DNA of 13,585 nt. Origin: Anaerolineaceae bacterium. GTDB taxonomy: Bacteria; Chloroflexota; Anaerolineae; JAAYZQ01. Where the stretch lies: positions 1 to 13,585 of the forward strand of contig JAAYZQ010000216.1 of assembly GCA_012514775.1 (NCBI GenBank). The letters run 5' to 3'. Numbering within the stretch: the stretch's first letter is position 1; the number at the start of each line of letters is the position of its first letter. Below, in pieces: positions 1 to 7,362 of this stretch. Both the position numbers and the translations under genes were made by a program. The notes beneath the pieces are model-generated. The model was given only the letters and a program-made list of their open reading frames with translations. It made no database searches and had not been told where the DNA came from.

Positions 1-600
1 GGGGCCATCGTGGGGGGGATGTTGGGCGTCGTCATCTACTCCGTCTGGCAGCGCTTGAACCCCCTCTTCTGGCTGGACGCCGGGGCGCCGGGCCTGGCCT
101 TCGGTCAATTTGTGGGGCGCTGGGGGAACTTTATCAACCAGGAGCTGTACGGCCCGCCCACGGGCTCGGACTGGTATGGGCTCCGGATCAATCCCGAGCT
201 TCCACACCAGCCGCTGCCGCCCGGCACCACCTATGAGACCCGCTTTCATCCCACCTTCCTGTACGAGTCCCTGTGGTGCCTGCTGGTCTTCCTGATCCTG
301 TACACCGTCCACGCCCGCCTGCCCCATCGCCTGCGCAACGGGGACGTCATGCTCGGCTACCTGATCCTCTATCCCCTGGGTCGCTTTTTCATCGAGATGT
401 TCCGGCCCGACGCCTGGACGGTGGGCGAGCTGGCGGCGGCACAGTGGATCGCCCTGGGCATGATGGCCGCGGCCGGCATTCTCCTGGTCCTGCGCCACGT
501 CTTCTGGAACCGAAAGGGCGAGCCCCAGGCCATGCTGGAGCCGGCTGCCGTTGACAACGCCGAGGGCGCGGTTCGAACGGAGCAAGAAGATGGTGAGTAA
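1..600 (+). CDS. lgt: Prolipoprotein diacylglyceryl transferase (3' part, 199 residues visible)
   Basis: Lgt moves the diacylglyceryl group of phosphatidylglycerol onto the lipobox cysteine of prolipoproteins. It is an integral protein of the cytoplasmic membrane. The reading frame is open from base 1, so the start and N-terminal part lie outside the window. The visible sequence begins with a Gly-rich stretch (GAIVGG) like the one after the family's catalytic-loop region. The family signature follows at about bases 115-153 (GRWGNFINQELYG). Next come a HPTFLYES motif and a last membrane helix with the conserved Arg and Glu in LGRFFIEMFRPD. About 30 polar residues trail the last helix, with no known role. 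TAA is at 598-600. The next gene starts inside this one (11 bp overlap), implying co-transcription. Identification is firm. The importer lipoprotein at 12814 would be a substrate of such an enzyme. Confidence 0.95.
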   Translation, partial: GAIVGGMLGVVIYSVWQRLNPLFWLDAGAPGLAFGQFVGRWGNFINQELYGPPTGSDWYGLRINPELPHQPLPPGTTYETRFHPTFLYESLWCLLVFLILYTVHARLPHRLRNGDVMLGYLILYPLGRFFIEMFRPDAWTVGELAAAQWIALGMMAAAGILLVLRHVFWNRKGEPQAMLEPAAVDNAEGAVRTEQEDGE

Positions 601-1120
601 GAAGAGCATCGGAGTCAAGGCTGTGGAAACTGCCGCCGGCTGGGTGGGCATCGCCTGGTCGCAAGAAGGCCTGGTGGCCATCAACCTGCCCGAGCCCGAC
701 GAAGCGGCGGCATTGCGGCGCCTGCCGGAGACGAGCGGGCCCGCGCCCCAGGCACCGCCCGGCCTGGACGTCCACGGCCTGGCAGACAGGCTGCGGCGAT
801 ATTTCCTGGGCGAGGGCGTCCGCTTTGACGAGCCACTGGACCCGAGCCTGGGCACCGCCTTCCAGCGGCAGGTGTGGGCGCTGACGCGGGCGATCCCCCG
901 CGGCGAGACGCGCACCTACGGCCAGTTGGCCCGCCTCGCCGGGCACGCCGGCTCGGCCCGGGCTGTCGGCCAGGCCATGGCCCGCAACCCCTGGCCGGTG
1001 ATCGTGCCCTGCCACCGGGTGGTCGGTCACGACGGCCGGCTGACCGGCTTTGGCGGCGGCCTGGCCCTGAAGCAACACATGCTGGAGATGGAAGCAGGGC
1101 TGATGAGCAGCAGAATTTGA
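590..1120 (+). CDS. ogt: Methylated-DNA--protein-cysteine S-methyltransferase (Ogt/MGMT family)
   Basis: This is a suicide repair protein of 176 residues that takes the alkyl group from O6-alkylguanine (and O4-alkylthymine) onto its own cysteine. The C-terminal DNA-binding domain is complete. It has GTAFQRQVW at 88-96, the RAVGQAMARNP segment (124-134) with the Arg that replaces the flipped base, the active site PCHRV with Cys141, and GFGGGLALK at 153-161. The N-terminal half is weakly conserved, as is usual, and the length is normal. I chose the ATG at 590 because GGAG at 579-582 lies 7 bp upstream. An in-frame upstream start at 551 would add 13 residues that resemble nothing in the family. 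The gene overlaps lgt by 11 bp. Its stop codon overlaps the -35 box of a following promoter. Ogt and Ada-C/MGMT cannot be told apart with certainty by eye. Confidence 0.95.
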   Translation: MVSKKSIGVKAVETAAGWVGIAWSQEGLVAINLPEPDEAAALRRLPETSGPAPQAPPGLDVHGLADRLRRYFLGEGVRFDEPLDPSLGTAFQRQVWALTRAIPRGETRTYGQLARLAGHAGSARAVGQAMARNPWPVIVPCHRVVGHDGRLTGFGGGLALKQHMLEMEAGLMSSRI

Positions 1121-1145
1121 CGCTGCAAGGCAACGATGGTATAGT
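1117..1145 (+). promoter_or_regulatory. Sigma70-like promoter upstream of the terminator and glycosyltransferase operon
   Basis: TTGACG (1117-1122) and TATAGT (1140-1145) are separated by exactly 17 bp. The -35 box overlaps the TGA stop of ogt. Transcription would begin near 1151-1153, about 85 bp before the glycosyltransferase start, but an intrinsic terminator (1171-1213) lies in between. No other promoter-like pair is visible between the terminator and the gene at 1238. Confidence 0.6.
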
Positions 1146-1170
1146 ACGAGCAGGAAAAGGGTCAGGGTTG

Positions 1171-1213
1171 CCCTCCATCCTGCGAGTTCCGGCGATGGAG
1201 GGTTCTTTTTTTT
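1171..1213 (+). terminator. Rho-independent terminator (possible attenuator)
   Basis: A perfect 9-bp stem joins CCCTCCATC (1171-1179) to GATGGAGGG (1194-1202). It is followed by TTC and a run of eight T (1206-1213). This would end lgt-ogt transcripts. It also lies about 20 nt downstream of the predicted start of the promoter at 1117-1145 and upstream of the glycosyltransferase operon, so it may act as a leader attenuator. Confidence 0.88.
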
Positions 1214-1237
1214 GATAGCCCCGAGAATGGAGACGGC

Positions 1238-2347
1238 ATGCGCATTGGAATAGACGCGCGGTTGGTCTACTACAGCCAGGCCGGAATCGGGCAATACATC
1301 CTACACCTCGTCAACGGCCTGTCGAGGATCGACCGGGAAAACGAATACGTTCTTCTTCAGAGCCGCAAGGACGAGACGAACATCCTCCACCAGCCCAATT
1401 TCCGCAGGGTATCTCTCTGGACCCCCAGCCACCACCGCCTGGAACGCTATTCCATGAACGTCGAGTTAATGCGCCTTGGCCTGGACGTGTTACACAGCCC
1501 GGACTTTATCCCACCCCACCGGCCGAGCTGCCGGTCGGTCATCACCGTCCACGACCTGGCCTTTCTCCTCTACCCCCATTTCTTGACCAAGGAAAGCGCC
1601 CGCTACTACGGCCACATCGACCAGGCCGTCCGCTGGACCGACCACATCATTGCCGTGTCGGAAAGCACGCGGCGCGACACGATCCAGCACCTGGGCGTGC
1701 CCCAGGACAAGATCACCGTCGTGCACGAGGCCGCCAATCCTATCTTTCGTCCCATCGACCGCAAGGAAGCGGCCGAAGAGGTGCGCGTGCGCTACGGGGT
1801 CGACGCACCCTTTGTGCTCTTTGTCAGCACCATCGAGCCGCGGAAGAACGTGCCCACGCTCATGCGCGCCATCTGGCAACTCCAGGAATGTTACAAAGAG
1901 GACGTGCACCTCATCCTGGCAGGCGGCAAGGGTTGGCTCTTTGAAGATGCCTTTGCCTCCGTCGAGGAGTTCAAGCTCGACAGCCGGGTGCATTTTGTGG
2001 GGCGGGTTTCCAGCGAGGAACTGCTCTATCTCTACAATGCCGCGGAGCTCCTGGCCCACCCGGCCTTTTACGAGGGTTTTGGCCTGCCGCCCCTCGAGGC
2101 CATGGCCTGCGGCCTGCCCGTCGTGGTCTCGAACGTGGCCTCCTTGCCCGAAGTCGTGGGCGACGCGGGCTTGCTCGTCGACCCCCACGACGTGGACGAG
2201 CTGACGGTGAACATCTGGCGCGTTCTCAACGATGACCAGCTCCGGGAAGAAATGCGTGAAAAGGGCCTGAGCCAGGCGCAGCGTTTCTCTTGGGACCGTG
2301 CCGCCCGGGAGACGAAAGAGATCTACCGGCTGGTCATCAAAGAGTAG
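1238..2347 (+). CDS. GT4-family glycosyltransferase (mannosyltransferase-like)
   Basis: A 369-residue GT-B fold glycosyltransferase, probably cytoplasmic or membrane-associated, adding a sugar from a nucleotide-activated donor to a growing surface glycan or glycolipid. The N-terminal domain opens with MRIGIDARLV and a Gly-rich loop (AGIGQY, 15-20), followed by HDLAF at 105-109. The C-terminal domain has STIEPRKN (197-204), whose basic residues usually contact the donor phosphates. AHPAFYEGFGLPPLEAM follows, with the retaining GT4 E-x7-E pair Glu279/Glu287. There is no signal peptide or membrane span. GGAG at 1229-1232 sits 5 bp before the ATG. It is the first gene of a three-gene operon, 9 bp before the next glycosyltransferase. 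The family is clear; donor and acceptor cannot be read from the sequence. Confidence 0.93.
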   Translation: MRIGIDARLVYYSQAGIGQYILHLVNGLSRIDRENEYVLLQSRKDETNILHQPNFRRVSLWTPSHHRLERYSMNVELMRLGLDVLHSPDFIPPHRPSCRSVITVHDLAFLLYPHFLTKESARYYGHIDQAVRWTDHIIAVSESTRRDTIQHLGVPQDKITVVHEAANPIFRPIDRKEAAEEVRVRYGVDAPFVLFVSTIEPRKNVPTLMRAIWQLQECYKEDVHLILAGGKGWLFEDAFASVEEFKLDSRVHFVGRVSSEELLYLYNAAELLAHPAFYEGFGLPPLEAMACGLPVVVSNVASLPEVVGDAGLLVDPHDVDELTVNIWRVLNDDQLREEMREKGLSQAQRFSWDRAARETKEIYRLVIKE

Positions 2348-2356
2348 ACGGGAGCC

Positions 2357-3649
2357 ATGACGCGCAACGAAGCCGCCAGAGTTCTTATCCTGACACCGCA
2401 GTTCCCATATCCCCCCCACCAGGGAACCACCATTCGCAACTACAACCTCATCGCCGGTCTGGCGCGGCGCCACGAGGTGCACCTCCTGTCTTTCGGCGAC
2501 CCACAGCTATGCCAGGACACGCCCCTCAGCCAGGTGTGCCGCAACGTGCAGGTGGTGCCGGCCCCGCAGCGCACCACGCGGCAGCGGCTGGCGGGCCTCT
2601 TTTTCTCGGGGCTGCCCGACATGGCCCAACGGCTGCCTTCGATCGGGTTTCGCGCGGCCCTGGACGCGACGCTGGAACGCGAGGACCCCGACGTGGTGCA
2701 GGTGGAGGGCATCGAGTTGGCCCAGTACCTTTTCCACGTGGCGGAGCGCCGGGGAAGGCAGCAGCGCCCGCGCCTCATCTTTGACGACCACAACGCCGAG
2801 TACGTCCTGCAGCAGCGTGCCTGCGAGACCGACGCCCGCCACCTCTGGCCGCGTCGCAAAGCGGACACCGAGATGGAGCGTCCCGGCGCGCCCGGGACAA
2901 TGGGCCGCGGCCGGCGCCTGGCCGGCGCCGTCTACTCTTTCGTTCAGTGGCGGCGGCTGCAGGGCTACGAGCGGCGGGCCTGCCTCGCCGCCGACCGGGT
3001 GGTGGCCGTCTCGGACGCCGACGCCGGCGCCCTCCGCGCCCTGGTCCCCGGCCTGGAGCCGGTGGTCGTGCCCAATGGCGTGGACATGGACTTTTATGGG
3101 GCCGCCATCCCACCCCTCACCGACGGGCCGGGGCCTTGCGATCTGATCTTTACCGGCAAGATGGACTTCCGTCCCAACGTCGACGCCACCCTGTGGTTCG
3201 CCCACAACGTGCTGCCCCTCATCCGCCGCGAAGCGCCCGACGTCCGCTTCTGGATCGTGGGCCAGAACCCGCACCCCCGCCTGTCATCCCTGCCGGCCGG
3301 CGCGGCCGTCGAGCTGACGGGCTGGGTAGAGGACGTGCGCCCCTACATCGCCGCGGCGGCCGCCTACGTGGTGCCCCTGCGCATCGGCGGGGGCACCCGT
3401 CTGAAGATCCTGGAAGCAATGGCCATGGGCAAGGCCATGGTCTCCACGACCCTGGGCTGCGAAGGCTTCGAGGTGGTGGACGGCCAGGAGCTGCTCATCG
3501 CCGACGAGCCGTCGGAATTTGCCGCGGCCGTGCTGCAACTACTCCGCCAGCCCGAGACCCGCGAGCGCCTGGGCCGCGCCGCCCGGCGCTTTGCCGGCTC
3601 GCGCTATGACTGGCGAATGATCGTACCAAAACTGGAGCGTTTATTGTGA
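2357..3649 (+). CDS. Second GT4-family glycosyltransferase
   Basis: A 430-residue GT-B glycosyltransferase distinct from its neighbour. The N-terminal domain has the TPQFPYPPHQG opening (13-23), which resembles glycosyltransferases of exopolysaccharide clusters, and DDHNAEYV at 143-150. The C-terminal donor domain begins at the DLIFTGKMDFRPNVDA block (262-277). It contains GGGTRLKILEAMAMGK (344-359), the usual place of the GT4 donor-binding glutamate. Residues about 166-187 are a Pro/Gly/Arg-rich stretch that looks like a lineage-specific loop. The ATG at 2357 is preceded by GGGAG at 2350-2354, only 2 bp away, which is unusually close; no better in-frame start is visible. The stop overlaps the next gene's GTG start by 4 bp, so the two are probably translationally coupled. 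The substrate is unknown. Confidence 0.92.
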   Translation: MTRNEAARVLILTPQFPYPPHQGTTIRNYNLIAGLARRHEVHLLSFGDPQLCQDTPLSQVCRNVQVVPAPQRTTRQRLAGLFFSGLPDMAQRLPSIGFRAALDATLEREDPDVVQVEGIELAQYLFHVAERRGRQQRPRLIFDDHNAEYVLQQRACETDARHLWPRRKADTEMERPGAPGTMGRGRRLAGAVYSFVQWRRLQGYERRACLAADRVVAVSDADAGALRALVPGLEPVVVPNGVDMDFYGAAIPPLTDGPGPCDLIFTGKMDFRPNVDATLWFAHNVLPLIRREAPDVRFWIVGQNPHPRLSSLPAGAAVELTGWVEDVRPYIAAAAAYVVPLRIGGGTRLKILEAMAMGKAMVSTTLGCEGFEVVDGQELLIADEPSEFAAAVLQLLRQPETRERLGRAARRFAGSRYDWRMIVPKLERLL

Positions 3650-4401
3650 CCCAACCAATTCGCATCGAAGAAGACAACCATTGGTGGTTCGCCGGGCGCA
3701 CCTGGTCGCTGCTGAACATGCTCGACCGGGTGGTGGCCCGCGATGGAGAAAAGCGGGTATTGGACATCGGCTGTGGCGCCGGAAACATGTTCCATCACCT
3801 GGGCCGCTACGGCTCGGTGACCGGCGTAGACAACAACCCCCGTCCCCTGGCCGTCGCCCGCGAGCGGGGATACGACGTCCGGGAGGCCAGCGGCGAGGAG
3901 CTGCCCCTGGACGACGACACCTTTGACCTGGTGGCCCTATTGGACACGGTGGAACACTGCGAGGACGACATGGCCGTGTTGCGCGAAGCGTACCGCGTCA
4001 CGGCCCCCGGCGGCGTCCTGGTCGTCACCGTCCCGGCCTTCATGTGGCTTTGGAGCCACAACGACGAGCTCAACGCCCACCAACGGCGCTACACGACCCG
4101 CGAGCTAAAGGAAAAGCTAATGCGCGTGGGGTTTCGCGTGGTGCGCGCCACCTACAACAACTTTGCCCTGTTTCCCGCGGCCGCCGGCCTCATCCTCCTG
4201 CGAAGGGGCGCCAGGCAAGAGCCTGAACTGGGCTCTCCCCACTTTGACGACGAGTCGTACCAGGTGGAAATGGAGCCGGCGCCGCCCCTGGTCAACACCA
4301 TCCTGAAGGGTGTGACCTGGACCGAGTCGCAGGTGCTGCGCTGGCTGAACCTGCCGGCCGGCACGTCCATCATCGCCATTGCCCACAAGCCGGGCGGCTA
4401 G
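3646..4401 (+). CDS. SAM-dependent class I methyltransferase (Methyltransf_11 type)
   Basis: A 251-residue soluble methyltransferase. Motif I is VLDIGCGAG at 38-46. The acidic residue that usually binds the ribose of S-adenosylmethionine is Asp62 in GVDNN. The motif-II region FDLVALLDTVEH is at 93-104, and the PGGVLVVTVP strand at 121-130. The N-terminal EEDNHWWFAGR (8-18) and the later SHNDELNAHQRRYT (137-150) are typical of methyltransferases in polysaccharide and glycolipid clusters. The start is GTG at 3646, overlapping the upstream stop by 4 bp. Position and family suggest methylation of a sugar or lipid-linked glycan intermediate made by the two upstream glycosyltransferases, but this is inference. 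It closes the operon and faces the RqcH-like gene tail-to-tail across 128 bp. Confidence 0.9.
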   Translation: MTQPIRIEEDNHWWFAGRTWSLLNMLDRVVARDGEKRVLDIGCGAGNMFHHLGRYGSVTGVDNNPRPLAVARERGYDVREASGEELPLDDDTFDLVALLDTVEHCEDDMAVLREAYRVTAPGGVLVVTVPAFMWLWSHNDELNAHQRRYTTRELKEKLMRVGFRVVRATYNNFALFPAAAGLILLRRGARQEPELGSPHFDDESYQVEMEPAPPLVNTILKGVTWTESQVLRWLNLPAGTSIIAIAHKPGG

Positions 4402-4419
4402 CGCTCGGCCGCGGCAAGG

Positions 4420-4440
4420 GCCTGTAGCGGCGCCACAGGC
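4420..4440. other. Small hairpin in the convergent gap
   Basis: GCCTGT (4420-4425) and ACAGGC (4435-4440) form a 6-bp stem with a 9-nt loop. It lies in the 128-bp gap (4402-4529) between two convergent genes. No T-run follows on either strand, so it is only a weak terminator candidate. I see no gene or other signal in this gap. Confidence 0.3.
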
Positions 4441-4529
4441 AAGGGCCATGCCCAGGGTGCTCACGACTCCGCGATCCGTGCCTTTGCCCATTCTCCTCTC
4501 CGGAAGGGCGCGCTGCCGGCGGGCGGGGA

Positions 4530-6269
4530 TCAGCCGGGCTGTCCCGAGGAGCCGGCCTCCTCGGCGGCCTCGGGCCCCAGGGGTGTGACTCGGATGGTGC
4601 GCTCCTGCCTGTAATTCACCAGGCCAGGCGCGGCGCGGGGGATGCGGCGCACGTTGCGCCGCTGCGTGTAGTCCACCACCACGGATGCGTCTCGCCGGGC
4701 CCGGGAATAGTAGGCCGCCAGCTCGGCGGCGCGGCGCACCGTGGCCCGCGGCAGCTCTTCCCCACCGCCGCGTACGATGACGTGGGACCCCGGCACCCCT
4801 CGCGCGTGGAACCACCAATCGGTGCTGCTCGCCCGGCGAAAGGTCAGGTCGTCGTTCTGGCGGCTGTTGCGCCCCACCAGGATGGTGAGGCCATCGGGCG
4901 AAGGGAACGACAGGGGCTCACTTCCGGGCGGCTTTCGGTCCCGCATCTTCTTGACGCGCACGTGCCCCGCTTCCACCAGGGCCTGTCGCACCTCGTCGAC
5001 TTCGGGGCGGCTGGCGGCGAGGTCCAGGTCGGTCTCCAACTGCTCCAGGTCGCGAAGCCCCAGGTCGATCTCTTCCAGGCGCTTGGGAACGCCCGCGGCA
5101 GCCCGCTGGGCCTTGCGATAGCGGGCGAAATAGGCCTGAGAATTGTCGGCTGGTGACAGCTCGGGATCCAGGGGGATGCGCAGCGTCTCGGGCTCGCCGG
5201 TCTCGGCCAGCAACTCGGTCTGCCCCGGGGTTATGGTGTGGGCGTAGGCCAGGATCCACTCGCCCCATTGCCGCCACTGGTCGGCCTCGCCTGCCTCTGC
5301 CCGAGCCCTCTCCAGGGATTCGCGGCGGCGCATCAGCCGGCCGCGGGCCATGGCAATGGCCTGACGCACGGGGCGCTTGGCCCCGACGTAGGGGTCGGCG
5401 CTGGCCGCGGCGGCCGTGTAGAGCTCGATGGCCTGGCTGATGGATTCCACCGGCCGGGGCTTGCCCCTGTGGCGGATGTGGTAAGGGGCATAGGCGACGG
5501 GCTCGTCGTCCTCGTAGGCCAGGCTCGGCTGCCAGCTCCCGTCTTCCAGGGGCGACAGCAACTCGCCTGTGACGGCCAGGACGCGCGCCAGGTCCTCGAC
5601 CTGGCCCACCGCCATCCGCACATAGCCCAGGGCTCGATAGCTGATCTCGCGGGCAAGGAGGGGGCTCATGCCCTGCACGCCCCGCACCAGGGCTTGCCAC
5701 AACTGCGTCTCGGGCTCCTGGGCGGCCAGGATGGCGGCGAGGCGCGCCTCGGTCAGCTCCGGGGCCGGCAGCTTGGACTGCTCCGGCGGCGGCTCGTAGG
5801 GCCGGCCGGGCTGCACGGGCCGATGGGGGCTCATCTCGGGGCTGACGTGCTTGACCGCGCCCAGCACACGGCTGCTGGCGTCCACCAGGATGAGGTTCGA
5901 GTGTCGACCCATGATCTCGACCATCAGGTCCGTCGTTCCCCACTCGGGATGGTCGAACTCCAGGCGCAGCACCCGCTCGAAGGGCGGTTGCGCGATGTCC
6001 GACAGGATGGCGCCGCGCACGTACTTGCGCAGCAGGAGCAGGATGCCCGTCTGCCGTTCCACACCGCGCCGCAACTTCTCGGAGGACAGCAGCAAGCGGC
6101 CCAACTCGGCGTGCGCCGAGGCCAACAGGTAGCGGCGCGTGCCCTGCCCATAGATCTCTAGCCCCAGCGACAGATCGTCGGGCAGGAGCACCCGCTGCAC
6201 CCGGCCGTTCAGGATGGTCGCGCGCAGCTCATCGGCCACGCTGGCCAAGGTCAGGGCGTCAAAATACAT
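4530..6269 (-). CDS. rqcH: RqcH-like ribosome quality-control factor (NFACT / FbpA family)
   Basis: A 579-residue NFACT protein of normal family length. Bacterial RqcH binds obstructed 50S subunits carrying nascent chain-tRNA, recruits alanyl-tRNA and adds C-terminal alanine tails that mark the chain for proteolysis. The family was once annotated as fibronectin-binding protein. NFACT-N covers about residues 4-160 with EIMGRHSNLIL at 118-128. A helix-hairpin region and coiled coil follow (about 300-440, with LSPADNSQAYFARYRK at 371-386). NFACT-R spans about 455-565, with VGRNSRQNDDLTFR, WWFHARGVPGSHV and PGLVNY. The D-R pair needed for tRNA binding in Bacillus subtilis RqcH appears here as Glu98-Arg99. 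AAGGA (6276-6280 on the plus strand) precedes the ATG and overlaps the stop of the upstream deacetylase gene, 9 bp away, so the two probably form an operon. The gene symbol rests on domain homology. Confidence 0.92.
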   Translation of the reverse strand: MYFDALTLASVADELRATILNGRVQRVLLPDDLSLGLEIYGQGTRRYLLASAHAELGRLLLSSEKLRRGVERQTGILLLLRKYVRGAILSDIAQPPFERVLRLEFDHPEWGTTDLMVEIMGRHSNLILVDASSRVLGAVKHVSPEMSPHRPVQPGRPYEPPPEQSKLPAPELTEARLAAILAAQEPETQLWQALVRGVQGMSPLLAREISYRALGYVRMAVGQVEDLARVLAVTGELLSPLEDGSWQPSLAYEDDEPVAYAPYHIRHRGKPRPVESISQAIELYTAAAASADPYVGAKRPVRQAIAMARGRLMRRRESLERARAEAGEADQWRQWGEWILAYAHTITPGQTELLAETGEPETLRIPLDPELSPADNSQAYFARYRKAQRAAAGVPKRLEEIDLGLRDLEQLETDLDLAASRPEVDEVRQALVEAGHVRVKKMRDRKPPGSEPLSFPSPDGLTILVGRNSRQNDDLTFRRASSTDWWFHARGVPGSHVIVRGGGEELPRATVRRAAELAAYYSRARRDASVVVDYTQRRNVRRIPRAAPGLVNYRQERTIRVTPLGPEAAEEAGSSGQPG

Positions 6270-6278
6270 CCGTTGTCC

Positions 6279-7340
6279 TTACCAGTTGAGGTTCAGTTTG
6301 TGCACAAAGTCGCTGAGGGCATCGTTGCCCTGGATCCGCACCCGGCGCAGATGAAAGAGACCGTCGCTGCTGTGCGTGGCCCCTTGCTCGATGGCCACCG
6401 CTCCCCAGTAGTGCGCCGATCGCAGGACGTCGATGACGTGACCGTCGTAGCGGCCCGAGGGATAGGCAAAGAAGCGGCACCTGGCTCCCGTGCGCTCCTC
6501 GATGGCCTCCTTGGGCCCCAGGGTTTGATAGACGAGGAACTGGTACCCGCGGTTGCGCAGGTCCGAGTGGTCGTAGCTGTGGACCTCCATGGCCATGCCT
6601 GCCTCGTGCATCTCTCGCACGTTGTCCCAGGAAAGAAAGGCGGGATTGTTGGCATCGATGGGCGCCGAGGTCAGGAAAAAGGTCCCAGTAAAGCCATAGT
6701 GCTGCAACAGAGGAAATGCCTGGGTATAAGCGTCGGCGTAGCCGTCGTCAAAGGTCAGGATGATGGGCCGCTCCGGTAGCGGCTCGCCCACGGTCAGGTG
6801 CAGCACCAGGTCGTACAGGCTCACCGTCTGGTAGCCCTCCTGTTGCAGGTAGCGAAGCTGCGCTTCGAAATTCTGCGGCGACACCGAAAGGTCTCGGCGC
6901 AGCGCGTTGGAGCCGGGCGGCGCATCCTGGATGTGGTGGTACATCAGGATGGGGACGCGCGCCTGGCGTAACACGCCATCGGGAGTGGGCAGCAGCGGCG
7001 TCGGGGTAAAGGTGGCGGTGTGGGTCGGCGTGGGTGTCGGCGTGAAGGTTGCCGTAGGCGTCGCCGTGGCCGTCGAGGTCGCCGTCGGGATGGGCGTGGC
7101 CGTGTCGGTGGGCGTGGGGGTCGTGGTGTTGGTTGCCGTCGCGGTGGGTGTGGGCGTCGCAGTGTCCGTCGAGGTTGGGGTGCCGAGGACAGAAACAGCA
7201 GCCAGCGCGCCTGCCGGGTTGCCCGGTATAGGGCCGTCCTCCGAACTGGAGGGCTGCCTGTGCATGGCACTCAGGAACAGGACGAGCAGTGGCAGAATCA
7301 GGGCCAGCCACCGGGCTTTCGGCGCGAATTGCAAGTTCAT
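6279..7340 (-). CDS. Secreted or membrane-anchored polysaccharide deacetylase with Thr-Pro linker
   Basis: A 353-residue carbohydrate esterase 4 (NodB-homology) protein that would remove N- or O-acetyl groups from an extracellular or cell-wall glycan. Residues 11-25 (WLALILPLLVLFLSA) form a hydrophobic signal or anchor helix after a basic N-terminus. Residues 54-119 are an extended Thr/Pro/Ala-rich linker. The catalytic domain follows: TFDDGYAD at 196-203 (catalytic base Asp198, metal ligand Asp199), HSYDH at 254-258 (metal ligands His254/His258), FAYPSG at 291-296 and LRRVRI at 331-336. All expected catalytic motifs are present. I chose the ATG at 7340 because it starts the signal sequence and lies just after a good promoter. 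GTGAGG directly abuts this ATG, so a TTG two codons later is an alternative start. The substrate is unknown. Confidence 0.9.
   Translation of the reverse strand: MNLQFAPKARWLALILPLLVLFLSAMHRQPSSSEDGPIPGNPAGALAAVSVLGTPTSTDTATPTPTATATNTTTPTPTDTATPIPTATSTATATPTATFTPTPTPTHTATFTPTPLLPTPDGVLRQARVPILMYHHIQDAPPGSNALRRDLSVSPQNFEAQLRYLQQEGYQTVSLYDLVLHLTVGEPLPERPIILTFDDGYADAYTQAFPLLQHYGFTGTFFLTSAPIDANNPAFLSWDNVREMHEAGMAMEVHSYDHSDLRNRGYQFLVYQTLGPKEAIEERTGARCRFFAYPSGRYDGHVIDVLRSAHYWGAVAIEQGATHSSDGLFHLRRVRIQGNDALSDFVHKLNLNW
6984..7181 (-). repeat. Low-complexity repeat encoding a Thr-Pro-rich linker
   Basis: About 200 bp of degenerate GT/GC-rich repeats (plus strand rich in GTCGGCGTGGGT-like units) encode residues 54-119 of the deacetylase. 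The protein sequence alternates Thr, Pro and Ala with few other residues (TATPTPT-like units). Such linkers separate the anchor from the catalytic domain in many secreted Chloroflexota proteins and are often O-glycosylated. The units are imperfect, and no strict period is visible by eye. Confidence 0.85.
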
Positions 7341-7362
7341 CCTCACAATTGTCGTTTCGATT

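Noticed and set aside
551..589. Upstream extension of ogt by 13 residues
   Set aside because: The extra residues are unlike the family, and the ribosome-binding site fits the ATG at 590.
389..1294. Long minus-strand open frame (about 300 codons) across lgt and ogt
   Set aside because: It lies antisense to two genes with clear family motifs and crosses the terminator. Its translation is Arg/Pro/Ala/His-rich with no recognisable domain, as expected for a high-GC shadow frame.
5238..6161. Plus-strand open frame of 307 codons opposite the RqcH-like gene
   Set aside because: The RqcH frame carries all NFACT domains along its full length. The opposite frame shows no motif and no plausible start region.
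6984..7181. Possible tandem-repeat array or CRISPR-like structure
   Set aside because: The repetition is protein-driven (Thr/Pro codons in the deacetylase linker), with degenerate units and no spacer-repeat pattern.
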